From positions 1-64,000 of the IMG/VR virus record IMGVR_UViG_3300008120_000186: a stretch of DNA of 64,000 bases; one strand, written 5' to 3'. This DNA comes from a virus. This document shows positions 1-8,943 of this stretch, piece by piece; position 1 is the first letter of the stretch; each line of letters begins with the position of its first letter. The translations under genes were made by a program, and so were the position numbers. The notes under the pieces were generated by a model. It was not told the DNA's origin. It did no database searches and saw nothing but the letters and a program-made list of their open reading frames with translations.

Positions 1-1
1 C

Positions 2-1087
2 CTTTACGATCCAGTCTTAATCAGCTTGGTTCGCCGTGCCGCACCTAACTTAATCGCATATGACATTTGCGGTGTTCAACCAATGACAGGCCCAACAGGC
101 TTGATCTTTGCAATGCGTTCACGTTACACATCACAAAGTGGTACTGAAGCATTGTTCAACGAAGCTAACACAGCATTCCCATCTACAGCACAATCACAGA
201 CAGGTGCATCACCTGCTGACTTGTCTAGTGGTACAGAGTACACACGTGGTACTGGTTTCACTACAGCACAAGCTGAAGCATTGGGTGATGGTTCTGGTCA
301 AGGTTTCCAAGAGATGGCATTCTCTATTGAGAAAGTTGCTGTTACTGCACGTAGCCGTGCTTTGAAAGCAGAATACACAATGGAATTAGCACAAGACTTG
401 AAAGCAGTCCATGGTTTGGATGCTGAACAAGAATTGGCTAACATTCTTTCTACAGAAATTTTAGCTGAAATTAACCGTGAAGTTGTTCGTACAATCAACA
501 TCACAGCTACTGTTGGCGCACAAGAAAACGTTACAACTGCTGGTACATTCAACCTTGACGTTGATGCTAACGGTCGTTGGTCTGTTGAGAAGTTCAAAGG
601 CTTGATGTTCCAATTGGAGCGTGAGTCCAACGCAATCGCTAAAGCAACTCGCCGTGGTAAAGGTAACGTGCTTATCTGTTCTTCAGACGTAGCATCTGCA
701 TTGCAAATGGCTGGTGTTCTTGATTACACTCCAGCACTTGCAAACAACTTGCAAGTTGATGACTCTGGTAACACATTCGCTGGTGTATTGAATGGTCGTA
801 TCAAGGTTTACATCGATCCATATTTCGCCGCAACATCTGGTACACACTATGCAACAATCGGTTACAAAGGCACTTCAGCTTTTGACGCTGGCTTGTTCTA
901 TTGCCCATACGTTCCGTTGCAAATGGTTCGTGCAGTTGGTCAAGATTCTTTCCAACCAAAAATTGGATTCAAGACTCGTTACGGCATGGTCGCAAACCCA
1001 TTCGCAACTTCAGCCGCTGACGGTACATTAGCATTCGCTAACAAGAACATCTACTATCGTAGAATTGCAATTACTAACTTGATGTAA
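2..1087 (+). CDS. 23: Major capsid protein, gp23 family (5' end cut by the window edge)
   Basis: Hexameric shell subunit of the prolate T4-like head. The reading frame is open from base 2, and the first in-window codons read YDPVLISLVRRAAPNLIAYD, which is internal gp23 sequence, so the TTG at 26 is not the true start. The block ICGVQPMTGPTGLIFAMRSR is a hallmark of T4 gp23. In T4 gp23 is cleaved by the gp21 prohead protease, but the N-terminal cleavage region lies outside this window. The C-terminal part (NPFATSAADG, then an aromatic tail) is complete and followed at once by a strong terminator, fitting a highly expressed late gene. Family assignment is very secure. Confidence 0.97.
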   Translation, partial: LYDPVLISLVRRAAPNLIAYDICGVQPMTGPTGLIFAMRSRYTSQSGTEALFNEANTAFPSTAQSQTGASPADLSSGTEYTRGTGFTTAQAEALGDGSGQGFQEMAFSIEKVAVTARSRALKAEYTMELAQDLKAVHGLDAEQELANILSTEILAEINREVVRTINITATVGAQENVTTAGTFNLDVDANGRWSVEKFKGLMFQLERESNAIAKATRRGKGNVLICSSDVASALQMAGVLDYTPALANNLQVDDSGNTFAGVLNGRIKVYIDPYFAATSGTHYATIGYKGTSAFDAGLFYCPYVPLQMVRAVGQDSFQPKIGFKTRYGMVANPFATSAADGTLAFANKNIYYRRIAITNLM

Positions 1088-1118
1088 TTGATTAAGCCGA
1101 GAATACATCGGTATTTAA

Positions 1119-1145
1119 AAGAGGACCTTAGGGTCCTCTTTTTTT
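1119..1145 (+). terminator. Rho-independent terminator after the capsid gene
   Basis: Perfect 9-bp stem AAGAGGACC / GGTCCTCTT with loop TTAG, followed by a run of T. It lies about 30 bases after the capsid stop codon. Confidence 0.93.
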
Positions 1146-1150
1146 GTCTG

Positions 1151-1158
1151 CATAAATA
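1151..1158 (+). promoter_or_regulatory. T4-type late promoter (CATAAATA)
   Basis: CATAAATA differs by one base from the T4 late consensus TATAAATA. It sits directly after the capsid terminator and 27 bases before the next start codon. The late sigma factor gp55 that would read it is encoded in this window. Confidence 0.6.
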
Positions 1159-1177
1159 GAAGACAAGAGGAGATAAC

Positions 1178-1693
1178 ATGGCTACCCTAATAACAACACC
1201 CGTAAATAGAAGTTTTCTTTCGAACAACAAGTTTGATTTTGTTCTTAAGAGAATTCCCAATTTCACATACTTAGTGCAGAGTGTAAATTTACCTGGACTC
1301 ACATTGCAGTCTAGTTCAATTAACACGCCATTTTCTGCTGTTAGTATTCCAGGAAATCAAATTACTTTTAGTTCACTCACGCTAACATTCTTAGTTGATG
1401 AAGACATGCAATCATGGTTGGAGTTGTACAATTGGATCGCACAGCTAGGCAATCCAAAAGGATACAATAAAGTCGGAACACTCACAGGCAGACCAGGCTC
1501 TGTTACTAGCACAACATCTGATGCAACATTGTTTATAAAATCAAATGCAAACAATCCAAATTTAAGATTTGATTTTGTTGATGTGTACCCAACCGATCTC
1601 GGAGAGATGAGTTTCACAACTACCGATAATCAAGAATTTGTTACATCAACAGTAACATTCAATTATGGTTATTACGAAGCAATAAACATTTGA
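1178..1693 (+). CDS. Tail-tube-like protein (gp19 superfamily)
   Basis: 171 residues, close to the 163 of T4 gp19. The fold pattern of tail-tube monomers is visible: an N-terminal segment with FDFVLKRIPNFTYLVQSVNLPG, a mid segment FSSLTLTFLVDEDMQSWLELY, and a C-terminal strand pair with YPTDLGEMSF followed by a beta strand ending in YGYYE, which matches gp19's PTNVGEL...YW arrangement. An AGAGGAGA ribosome site precedes the ATG and a late promoter lies just upstream. It could be the tube subunit itself or a paralogue such as a tube-cap or initiator protein. I am confident of the superfamily, less so of the exact role. Confidence 0.65.
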   Translation: MATLITTPVNRSFLSNNKFDFVLKRIPNFTYLVQSVNLPGLTLQSSSINTPFSAVSIPGNQITFSSLTLTFLVDEDMQSWLELYNWIAQLGNPKGYNKVGTLTGRPGSVTSTTSDATLFIKSNANNPNLRFDFVDVYPTDLGEMSFTTTDNQEFVTSTVTFNYGYYEAINI

Positions 1694-1718
1694 CATTTGC
1701 CTAGGAATGTGTTATTAT
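1690..1718 (+). promoter_or_regulatory. Sigma70-type promoter for uvsY
   Basis: TTGACA, 17-bp spacer, TATTAT, 33 bases before the uvsY ATG. It overlaps the stop codon of the tail-tube-like gene. Confidence 0.8.
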
Positions 1719-1750
1719 GATGAGTACGAATATTGACTTGAGGAATTATT

Positions 1751-2188
1751 ATGACGTTAGATCAGATGATGGAAGAGTGGAGACTAGATGCTACAGTTGA
1801 CTCCACAGAGTTGGGTATCGCATCTTTAAAGATACCAGAATTACACAGTAAATATCTCAAAATTTATTTTGATGAAAGACGCAAACTCAAAGCACTTGAG
1901 TTTCAAAGCAAAGATTTATCTTTGAAGAAGTATGAATATTACAATGGAAAACTTTCACAAGAAGAACTTGACGAACTCAATTGGGAGCCTTTCGTTAAAC
2001 GTCTAATGAAGAATGAAGTTGATATGTACCTTGACTCTGATAAAGATATTATACACAACAATGTTCGCATAATCAATCAAAAAGAAAAGTTAGCGTTTTT
2101 GGAAGAAGTACTTAAGAACGTCAACCAACGCAATTTTCAGATTAAGAACGCTATAGAATGGAAGAAGTTTACGCAAGGTGTACAATAA
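1751..2188 (+). CDS. uvsY: UvsY recombination mediator
   Basis: In T4, UvsY loads the UvsX recombinase onto gp32-covered single-stranded DNA. This 145-residue protein (T4: 137) has the family pattern: N-terminal acidic helix with DSTEL, central helices rich in Lys and Glu including KKYEYYNGKLS, DSDKDI, and a C-terminal RNFQIKNAIEWKKF segment equivalent to T4's RGFAIKHIQDM. It has its own sigma70-type promoter and overlaps the uvsW start, so the two are translationally coupled as in other T4-like phages. The partner recombinase UvsX is encoded at about 28 kb. Confidence 0.85.
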   Translation: MTLDQMMEEWRLDATVDSTELGIASLKIPELHSKYLKIYFDERRKLKALEFQSKDLSLKKYEYYNGKLSQEELDELNWEPFVKRLMKNEVDMYLDSDKDIIHNNVRIINQKEKLAFLEEVLKNVNQRNFQIKNAIEWKKFTQGVQ

Positions 2189-3638
2189 ACTCTATATTTC
2201 AAAAGTAGATGAAGTCTACGCACACATCAAGTGTGAGAACTCCGATGCAATGGAGTTGAATGAATACTTTACGTTCTACGTTCCCGGTTATAAATTCATG
2301 CCCGCATTTAGAAACAAAGTGTGGGATGGAAAAATACGCCTATTCAATTCTCAGAACAGACAAATCTATTATGGTTTGATTCCATACTTAGAAAAGTTTG
2401 CTAAAGAACGTGACTACGTAATTGAATTTGACGAATCAGTAGAAACTTATGATGAATTCTCTGTAGCAGAAGCAACAGACTTCATCGATACTCTAGGTAT
2501 ACCATTTGAAGTTAGAGACTATCAGATTCAAGCATTCATTCATGCAGTACGCAGTAGAAGAAACTTATTAGTATCACCCACAGCATCAGGCAAGTCGCTT
2601 ATCATATATCTCATTGCGAGATATTTAAATTGCAAGACTCTTATCATTGTTCCCACTATCTCACTTGTCGCACAGTTATACAAAGACTTTGAAGACTATG
2701 GGTTTGAGAGTGATAAATACATACACCAGATTATGTCAGGTGCAAGCAAACAAACTGATTGCCCCATTGTCATATCTACATGGCAGTCAATTTACAAGAT
2801 GCCAAAAGAATGGTTCGAAGAATTTGAATTAGTTGTTGGAGATGAAGCGCATTTGTTTAAAGCAAAGTCGTTGATATCAATTCTAACAAAACTAACAAAG
2901 TGCAAGTATAGATTTGGACTCACAGGTACACTAGATGGAACACAGACACATAGATTAGTCTTAGAAGGTTTGTTCGGTAAAGTCAAACAGATAACAACAA
3001 CAAAAGAATTGATTGACTCTGGACGATTAGCTAAGTTTAGAATTAAAGCATTGGTGCTTAAGCATAACGAAGAATCATGTAAGCTAGGTAAGAATTTTAA
3101 ATATCAAGATGAGATAAATTATATTATAGGTAAGCCGTCACGTAATAGATTCATTAGAAATTTGACTATGAGTTTAGAAGGTAACACTCTTCTACTATAT
3201 CAGTTCGTTGACAAGCACGGCAGAATATTGTATAATATGCTTAAGGACGCAGTAGAAGAAAATAGACCTGTATTCTTTATTCATGGTGCGGTTGGCGTAG
3301 ATGAAAGAGAAGAAGTTCGTAGAATTACTGAAGATGAAGAGAATGCAATTATCGTAGCATCATATGGAACATTCTCTACTGGTATCAACATTCGTAATCT
3401 ACATAATGTTATTTTTGCTTCACCAAGCAAGAGTAAAATTAGAACACTACAGTCTATTGGTCGAGGATTGCGTTTGGGAGATAACAAGAAAGAAGCTATT
3501 CTGTATGACATATCGGATGACATGACTTATAAGAGTAGAAAGAATTTTACATTAGAACATTTTATCGAACGAATGAAAATTTATAACGATGAAAAGTTTG
3601 AATATAAAATTTACACGTTAAATTTAAAGGAAGAATAA
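2178..3638 (+). CDS. uvsW: UvsW RNA-DNA/DNA helicase
   Basis: Superfamily 2 helicase that in T4 unwinds R-loops and branched DNA and helps switch origin-dependent to recombination-dependent replication. 486 residues (T4 about 500). An N-terminal domain of roughly 110 residues with FYVPGYKFMPAFRNKVWDG is typical of UvsW. Walker A SPTASGKS is at 133-140, the DEAH box at 222-225, and the C-terminal helicase domain carries SIGRGLR. Translation begins at a GTG inside the end of uvsY. The stop codon overlaps the next gene's ATG. Confidence 0.95.
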   Translation: MYNKLYISKVDEVYAHIKCENSDAMELNEYFTFYVPGYKFMPAFRNKVWDGKIRLFNSQNRQIYYGLIPYLEKFAKERDYVIEFDESVETYDEFSVAEATDFIDTLGIPFEVRDYQIQAFIHAVRSRRNLLVSPTASGKSLIIYLIARYLNCKTLIIVPTISLVAQLYKDFEDYGFESDKYIHQIMSGASKQTDCPIVISTWQSIYKMPKEWFEEFELVVGDEAHLFKAKSLISILTKLTKCKYRFGLTGTLDGTQTHRLVLEGLFGKVKQITTTKELIDSGRLAKFRIKALVLKHNEESCKLGKNFKYQDEINYIIGKPSRNRFIRNLTMSLEGNTLLLYQFVDKHGRILYNMLKDAVEENRPVFFIHGAVGVDEREEVRRITEDEENAIIVASYGTFSTGINIRNLHNVIFASPSKSKIRTLQSIGRGLRLGDNKKEAILYDISDDMTYKSRKNFTLEHFIERMKIYNDEKFEYKIYTLNLKEE

Positions 3639-4030
3639 TGCTTTGCAAAGTACTAAAATTAACAAACGGTGATACTCTCATCGGAAATGTTGTTGAAGAA
3701 AGTAGAGGATACATTGAAGTGCATCGTCCTATGAAAGTTGTTCTTGTTCCTAGAATGTCTGAAGATCATATGTTTAGCTTGTCGATGATGAAATGGGATC
3801 CACTTACAAATTTTGATTTGCCTTCTAGAATATTTAAACAAAGTATTGTTTCCGTATCTGAAGCAACATCAGAAATTATAAGAATCTATGGCGAAGCATA
3901 TCAAGAATTCGATTCGAATGAAGAAGATGAAATTGAAATTCAAGCAGACGATAGAATGTCTGAAATCAAAGAAGAGATTGATAAGATGAGAGAAGCAATG
4001 GCTTCATCTAACAATCATATATTACATTAA
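3638..4030 (+). CDS. Small Sm-like-looking protein, paralogue of the gene before DNA polymerase
   Basis: 130 residues. The first 50 residues begin LKLTNGDTLIGNVVEE, the KLxxGdxlxGxVxE pattern of short Sm/SH3-like beta barrels. The C-terminal third is an acidic, probably helical tail (NEEDEIEIQ, then EIKEEIDKMREAM). A second copy of the same domain lies immediately before DNA polymerase (starting at about 23.5 kb) with LKLSTGEEIVGDIVEE. Its ATG overlaps the stop of uvsW. The fold is inferred from the pattern only, and function is unknown; RNA or DNA binding is a guess. Confidence 0.6.
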   Translation: MLCKVLKLTNGDTLIGNVVEESRGYIEVHRPMKVVLVPRMSEDHMFSLSMMKWDPLTNFDLPSRIFKQSIVSVSEATSEIIRIYGEAYQEFDSNEEDEIEIQADDRMSEIKEEIDKMREAMASSNNHILH

Positions 4031-4099
4031 GTCTTTATCAAACAGGACACTGCAATAATAACTCATTGTCAAGTGTTTGTCAACTAACTGAGGTGAAAC

Positions 4100-4729
4100 A
4101 TGACTATTACTACCGCTACCGTAAAACCAAAACAAAAACACTACGTCAACAACGAACATTTCCTAGAAGAGATGGTTGTCTTTCGTGCCGGCGTCAAAGA
4201 AGCAGAAGCAACAAACGGAGAGCGCCCAAGAGTACCTGAGTACATTGGCGAATGCTTGTTTAAGATTGCAACGCACTTGGCACGTAAACCAAACTTTGCA
4301 AACTACACATTCAAAGAAGATATGGTATCGGATGGTATTGAAAACTGTCTGTTGTACATTGATAACTTTGACCCTGAGAAGTCTAAGAATCCATTTGCAT
4401 ACTTTACCCAAATTATCTACTATGCATTCTTGCGAAGAATTCAAAAAGAGAAAAAGCATCTATACATCAAGTATAAGAGCATGGACAATTTAATCATTAC
4501 CTCTCTCATTGAAAACAATGGCGAAGAATACGTTTCTTCAAGTCTAAATGGTGTGATGCACGATTCGTATAGCGAAGAATTCATTAGTGACTTTATCAAA
4601 GCATTTGAAGTGAATAAAGAGAAGAAGATCGCAAGTGCAAAGCCTAGAAAGAAAAAGGCAGATACTGCTACCGCATTCGATGAATTTTTGGAGAAAGACA
4701 ATGCAGACACCAATACCAGCCCAACTTGA
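4100..4729 (+). CDS. 55: Late-transcription sigma factor gp55
   Basis: Phage sigma factor that directs host RNA polymerase to TATAAATA late promoters, working with gp45 and gp33 in T4. 209 residues (T4: 185). The conserved region-2-like block includes FKEDMVSDGIENCLLYIDNF, then NPFAYFTQIIYYAFLRRIQK, the best-preserved part of gp55, which binds polymerase and opens the -10. The C-terminus is basic then acidic. A GAGGTG ribosome site precedes the ATG. Several TATAAATA-like sites elsewhere in the window are its expected targets. Two TTGTCAA repeats 11 bp apart lie just upstream. Confidence 0.92.
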   Translation: MTITTATVKPKQKHYVNNEHFLEEMVVFRAGVKEAEATNGERPRVPEYIGECLFKIATHLARKPNFANYTFKEDMVSDGIENCLLYIDNFDPEKSKNPFAYFTQIIYYAFLRRIQKEKKHLYIKYKSMDNLIITSLIENNGEEYVSSSLNGVMHDSYSEEFISDFIKAFEVNKEKKIASAKPRKKKADTATAFDEFLEKDNADTNTSPT

Positions 4730-4889
4730 AAACTGGCTAAAAATTGTTAACGACAAAAGATCGCCACAAAATCTCAGAGAAACTGCCGTCTTGCATTTGA
4801 CTGAGATTCGTGCTATAATCGACAAGTCTTTAGGTACAACAATGAAGAAGCAAGGGCAACGAAAGTATGAGAATATGTTTACTAGGTGA
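4701..4889 (+). CDS. Small conserved phage protein between 55 and 47
   Basis: 62 residues from the ATG preceded by GGAGAAAGACA; longer in-frame starts lack a ribosome site and run deep into gene 55. It overlaps both neighbours. The composition is basic and helical (RETAVLHLTEIRAIIDKSL, then a KKQGQRKYENMF tail). Not recognised; the tight overlaps suggest it is a real member of the 55-47-46 operon. Confidence 0.6.
   Translation: MQTPIPAQLENWLKIVNDKRSPQNLRETAVLHLTEIRAIIDKSLGTTMKKQGQRKYENMFTR
4791..4819 (+). promoter_or_regulatory. Possible internal sigma70-type promoter for 47/46
   Basis: TTGCAT, 17 bp, TATAAT inside the small gene before 47, about 48 bases upstream of the gene 47 ATG. Confidence 0.5.
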
Positions 4890-5940
4890 TACTCACTTTG
4901 GTGTTAGAAATGACTCCAAAGCGTTTCATGCTTACTATGAAAAATTTTATGATGAGACATTCTTTCCAGAACTGAAACATCGTGGTGTAAGAACAATCAT
5001 TCAGCTTGGTGACTTGTTCGATAGACGCAAGTACATCAACTTTCATTCGCTGATGGAAAGTCGTAGATACTTCTTTGACAGATGCGTTGAAGAAGGCATT
5101 ACTCTTCACGCATTGATTGGTAATCACGATATCTTTTGGAAAGAAAGTCTTGAAGTTAATTCTCCTGACTTGTTGCTGAGAGACTATCATAACATTGTGC
5201 TATGGCAGAAACCTGGTACACTTGAAGTTGATGGGATCAAAATCGATATGATACCATGGATTTGCAAAAGCAATGAAGCGGAAGTTTTTGAGTTTGTGAA
5301 GAACACATCTTCTTCATTGTGCATGGGGCACTTTGAACTTGCTGGCTTTCCATTGTTCCGTGGTGTAGATAGCCATGAAGGACTTGACTATAAGTTTCTA
5401 AGCAACTATAATCATGTATACAGCGGACACTATCATACACCATCACAGCACGACAACATCACGTATGTTGGTGCGCCCTATGAATTGTTTTGGAATGATT
5501 ACAAAGACAAAAAACAGTTTGGTATTTTAGACACTGAAACAATGCAGACTACATTCGTAGAGAATCCTCACCGAATGTTTTATAAGGTAAATTATGATGA
5601 CAATCAATTAAAGATTGAAGACTTGAAAGACATAAACTTTTCTAAGTATGCAAATGCTTATGTGAAAGTTGTTGTTTTGAATAAACAGGATCCTTATCTA
5701 TTTGAAAAGTTGATAGATGAAATTTATAAATTTGGTCCTGTAGACGTTACGATTGTTGAAGACTTTACTATATCGAATGAAGAAACTGATAGTGATATTA
5801 TTGACCAAGCGCAAGACACCATGACAATTCTTTCTTCATTCATCGATACGCAAAGCCTAAATATTTCAGACACTAATAAACTTAAAACATTGATGCGTGA
5901 ACTTTACGTTGAGGCACTATCCAAAGAAAATATAGAATGA
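4867..5940 (+). CDS. 47: Recombination endonuclease subunit gp47 (Mre11/SbcD family)
   Basis: Nuclease subunit of the gp46/gp47 complex that resects DNA ends for recombination-dependent replication and host DNA breakdown. 357 residues (T4: 339). Metallophosphoesterase motifs are in order: GDTHFG near the N-terminus, GDLFDRR, GNHDIFW, GHFE and GHYHTP. The short C-terminal capping region is typical of phage Mre11. Its stop overlaps the ATG of gene 46, the usual arrangement for the complex. Confidence 0.95.
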   Translation: MRICLLGDTHFGVRNDSKAFHAYYEKFYDETFFPELKHRGVRTIIQLGDLFDRRKYINFHSLMESRRYFFDRCVEEGITLHALIGNHDIFWKESLEVNSPDLLLRDYHNIVLWQKPGTLEVDGIKIDMIPWICKSNEAEVFEFVKNTSSSLCMGHFELAGFPLFRGVDSHEGLDYKFLSNYNHVYSGHYHTPSQHDNITYVGAPYELFWNDYKDKKQFGILDTETMQTTFVENPHRMFYKVNYDDNQLKIEDLKDINFSKYANAYVKVVVLNKQDPYLFEKLIDEIYKFGPVDVTIVEDFTISNEETDSDIIDQAQDTMTILSSFIDTQSLNISDTNKLKTLMRELYVEALSKENIE

Positions 5941-7649
5941 TTATTTTTCGTAATTTGAGATGGAAGAACTTTCTATCAACTGGTAACTTCTTTACTGAAC
6001 TGAACTTAGATGGCAACAACACCACGTTGATTGTTGGCTCTAATGGTTCGGGTAAGTCTACTATGCTTGACGCATTGTGCTTTGTGCTGTTTGGCAAACC
6101 ATTTCGTAATATCAACAAAGGACAACTTGTCAATACGATCAATCAAAAAGATTGTACTGTTGAAATTGAATTCGACACAGGCAATAAGTCATACAAAATC
6201 GTTCGTGGTATCAAACCAAATGTGTTTGAAATTTACTGCAATGGGCATCTAGTCAATCAAGATGCCGCAGTCAAAGACTATCAAGAACACCTAGAGAAAT
6301 TCATCCTCAAACTCAACTACAAATCTTTTACTCAAATTGTTTTGTTGGGTTCAGCATCGTTTACTCCATTCATGCAATTGTCTGCAAGCGATAGACGTTC
6401 TATCATTGAAGACTTGTTAGATATTCAAATCTTCTCACGCATGAATAGTGTTCTCAAAGATAAGTTTCTTTTGTTGAAAGAAAAACATTCGCAGTCGAAG
6501 TATGCTGTTGATCTGAAGAGTGAAAAGATTCAATATCAAATTCAGTTTATCGATTCATTAAATAAGAACAATGCAACTCAGATTTTATCTAAGCAACAAG
6601 ACATTGCTAACACACAATTGTTGATTGCAGAGAGTGAAACTAGATGCATAGCACTACAAACAACTTTGTCAGAAATATGTACACAAATTTCAGACAAGTC
6701 TAAAGTCGATGCAAAGCTATCTAAATTTACAACGATTCGTCAGAATTTAATAAAGACTCATAAAAAAATTGATACTGACATTGAGTTTTATCATAACAAT
6801 GATGATTGCCCAACATGCAAACAAGCTATTGGTAATGAATATAAGACACACATTGTAGAAGAACGAAACAAAAAATTAGTTGAAGTCGATGATGCATTGT
6901 CAAAAGTTAAAACTGAACTTGATCTTGTCAATGGTAGACTTGTTGAGATTGAAACGATTGCTGAACAAATTCAAACATTGAATTCTCAGTTGACATTTGA
7001 ACAGAGTGAGGTCAGAGTAAATCAAAGACACATTGACAATATTAATAAAGAGATTGTGCGATTGAATTCCGTTAAGGATGATGTTAATGCAGAACAAGAG
7101 AAACTTGCAACGTTGACTACAGAACTAGCAGAACTAGAATCTGAAATTAAAGTTATTGCTGAAGAGCGTTTGTATTTTGAGATTGCAACGAACTTATTGA
7201 AAGACACAGGCATCAAAACGAAAATCATTCGTCAATACATACCAGTCATCAACAAGCTAGTTAACAAGTATCTTGCATCATTAGATTTCTTTGTGAACTT
7301 CAATTTGGATGAATCATTCAAAGAAACAATCAAGTCTCGCCATCGTGATGATTTCACATATGCATCATTCAGTGAAGGTGAGAAACAACGCATCGATATG
7401 GCATTGATGTTGACATGGAGAGCAGTTGCCAAACTGAAGAACAGCGCCAGCACAAACATATTAATACTTGATGAAATCTTTGATTCATCATTAGACACAA
7501 ATGGTACAGAAGATTTGATGAAGATTCTAAACATGCTTGAAGGTTCTAACCTATTTGTCATATCACACAAAGGTGATATTCTACAAGACAAGTTTGCCAA
7601 CGTGATTAGATTCGAGAAGGTAAATAATTTTTCAAGGATTGCAAAATGA
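5937..7649 (+). CDS. 46: Recombination endonuclease subunit gp46 (Rad50/SbcC family)
   Basis: ATPase partner of gp47. 570 residues (T4: 560). Walker A GSNGSGKST is at about 34-42. Long coiled coils flank a zinc hook CPTC at about 291-294. The ABC signature FSEGEKQRIDMAL and Walker B ILILDEIFDSS lie in the C-terminal lobe. The small size of the coiled coil is normal for phage versions. It overlaps gene 47 and the following oxygenase gene by 4 bases each. Confidence 0.96.
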   Translation: MIIFRNLRWKNFLSTGNFFTELNLDGNNTTLIVGSNGSGKSTMLDALCFVLFGKPFRNINKGQLVNTINQKDCTVEIEFDTGNKSYKIVRGIKPNVFEIYCNGHLVNQDAAVKDYQEHLEKFILKLNYKSFTQIVLLGSASFTPFMQLSASDRRSIIEDLLDIQIFSRMNSVLKDKFLLLKEKHSQSKYAVDLKSEKIQYQIQFIDSLNKNNATQILSKQQDIANTQLLIAESETRCIALQTTLSEICTQISDKSKVDAKLSKFTTIRQNLIKTHKKIDTDIEFYHNNDDCPTCKQAIGNEYKTHIVEERNKKLVEVDDALSKVKTELDLVNGRLVEIETIAEQIQTLNSQLTFEQSEVRVNQRHIDNINKEIVRLNSVKDDVNAEQEKLATLTTELAELESEIKVIAEERLYFEIATNLLKDTGIKTKIIRQYIPVINKLVNKYLASLDFFVNFNLDESFKETIKSRHRDDFTYASFSEGEKQRIDMALMLTWRAVAKLKNSASTNILILDEIFDSSLDTNGTEDLMKILNMLEGSNLFVISHKGDILQDKFANVIRFEKVNNFSRIAK

Positions 7650-8278
7650 ACTTATATAATGTAGAAGCAGTATTTCCTCAACCATTTTCTGTCGAAGATT
7701 TAACGCTTGATGTTAATCAAATTGCAGATTTTTGTTATGATTTAAAAAACAACACGACCGTTAAAAATGAAAAAAGTAATTGTGGAGGTTGGCAGAGTGG
7801 TAATGTTGATATAGAGTCGATTAAAAATATAGAATTCAAAAAACTTCTCAATGAAATTCGTGTTGGAATAAACAAAGTTTCTTCTAATATTGGTATTGTT
7901 CCTAAATTGGATATTGGTAATTTGTGGATTAACATAAATCAATATGGAAATTATAATAATTCACATCGTCATACTGGATCAATTTTATCGGGAACTTTTT
8001 ACGTTAAAACTCCTGAAAATTGTGGAAATATTAGATTTGAAAATCCAATGGCACCTTTGATGGACTCTTATTTGCATTTTTGGAATTTTAAAGAGAATGA
8101 AGTGAGTTACTATCCTTGGTTTAGTAGTGGTGCAATGTTTCCTTGTAAAGAAAATATGATAATTATATTTCCATCATGGATGGAACACTCAGTTGATAGA
8201 AATTCAAATATAAATGAAGACAGAATTTCAATATCATTTAATACTGGAAAGGAACATAAAAATGAAAATACTCAGTGA
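7646..8278 (+). CDS. 2OG-Fe(II) oxygenase
   Basis: 210 residues with the layout of the putative 2OG-Fe(II) oxygenase family common in T4-like cyanophages. NNSHRHTGSILSGTFYV supplies a metal histidine on the first strand, and IIFPSWMEHSV plus RISISFN supply the distal histidine and the 2-oxoglutarate arginine. Substrate unknown; these enzymes hydroxylate protein or nucleic-acid side chains. It is translationally coupled to gene 46. Its sequence is more AT-rich than its neighbours, hinting at separate acquisition. Confidence 0.8.
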   Translation: MNLYNVEAVFPQPFSVEDLTLDVNQIADFCYDLKNNTTVKNEKSNCGGWQSGNVDIESIKNIEFKKLLNEIRVGINKVSSNIGIVPKLDIGNLWININQYGNYNNSHRHTGSILSGTFYVKTPENCGNIRFENPMAPLMDSYLHFWNFKENEVSYYPWFSSGAMFPCKENMIIIFPSWMEHSVDRNSNINEDRISISFNTGKEHKNENTQ

Positions 8279-8450
8279 ACATTATGGAACAGATATCGAT
8301 AGAGAAGCGCACGTTCATTACGATGAAGGATTCTATAAAGTTAGAATGCGAAATGAATTTGGCTCATACTTTGTAGCATTCTTTAATAATATAGATGAAG
8401 CTGAAAATTTCGCAGAAAATTATGTATTAGGAGAATCCCATGAACCTTGA
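8262..8450 (+). CDS. Small protein of unknown function
   Basis: 62 residues starting at the ATG after AAAGGAA; a longer in-frame start lacks a ribosome site. It overlaps the oxygenase before it and the deformylase after it. FYKVRMRNEFGSYFVAFFNN suggests a small alpha/beta protein. No family recognised. Confidence 0.6.
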   Translation: MKILSEHYGTDIDREAHVHYDEGFYKVRMRNEFGSYFVAFFNNIDEAENFAENYVLGESHEP

Positions 8451-8943
8451 ATTTGTTTCAGAAACATCACCCATTCTTTTGCAAGAATGCAAAGAGTTTG
8501 ATTTCTCAAATCCACCATTCGACCCAAAAGAGTTTGCACAAGCACTACACGACAAGATGGTGAAGAGTGATGGGCTTGGCTTGTCAGCAAATCAAGTCGG
8601 ACACCCATATCGTGTTTTTGTTATGAGAACGGCTAATGAACCATACGCAGTGTTCAATCCAAGAGTTGTTGATGTATCAGATAAAGAACTTACAATGAAA
8701 GAAGGTTGCTTAAGTTTTCCTTTGTTGTACTTGAATGTTAAACGTCCAGATTCGATACGTATTCGTTTTCAAGATGAAAATGGTGAAACAAGAACTGAAA
8801 GGTTTATTGGCATGACTGCCAGAATTGCATTGCATGAGTTTGACCATATGCTTGGAAAAGTGTATACTCAAAAGGCTTCAGCATTTGAAGCACAACGTGC
8901 AATGCGTAAACGTATGATTCTAAAACGTAAGGTAAAAAAATGA
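8440..8943 (+). CDS. def: Peptide deformylase
   Basis: Removes the formyl group from nascent N-terminal methionine. 167 residues with all three family motifs: GLGLSANQ (45-52), EGCLS (88-92, metal Cys) and HEFDH (132-136, metal His pair and catalytic Glu). Phage-encoded deformylases are common in cyanophages, where they are thought to sustain turnover of phage-directed photosystem or other short-lived proteins. The ribosome site TTAGGAGAA is strong and the gene overlaps both neighbours, so it is part of a tight operon. No lipoylated or membrane extension is seen. Confidence 0.95.
   Translation: MNLEFVSETSPILLQECKEFDFSNPPFDPKEFAQALHDKMVKSDGLGLSANQVGHPYRVFVMRTANEPYAVFNPRVVDVSDKELTMKEGCLSFPLLYLNVKRPDSIRIRFQDENGETRTERFIGMTARIALHEFDHMLGKVYTQKASAFEAQRAMRKRMILKRKVKK

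Noticed and set aside
26-40. TTG as the start of the capsid gene
   Set aside because: The upstream bases in frame encode YDPVLISL, internal capsid sequence, so the gene begins outside the window.
4068-4085. Two TTGTCAA repeats before gene 55 as a promoter or activator site
   Set aside because: No matching -10 box; the repeat is only 7 bp and could be chance.
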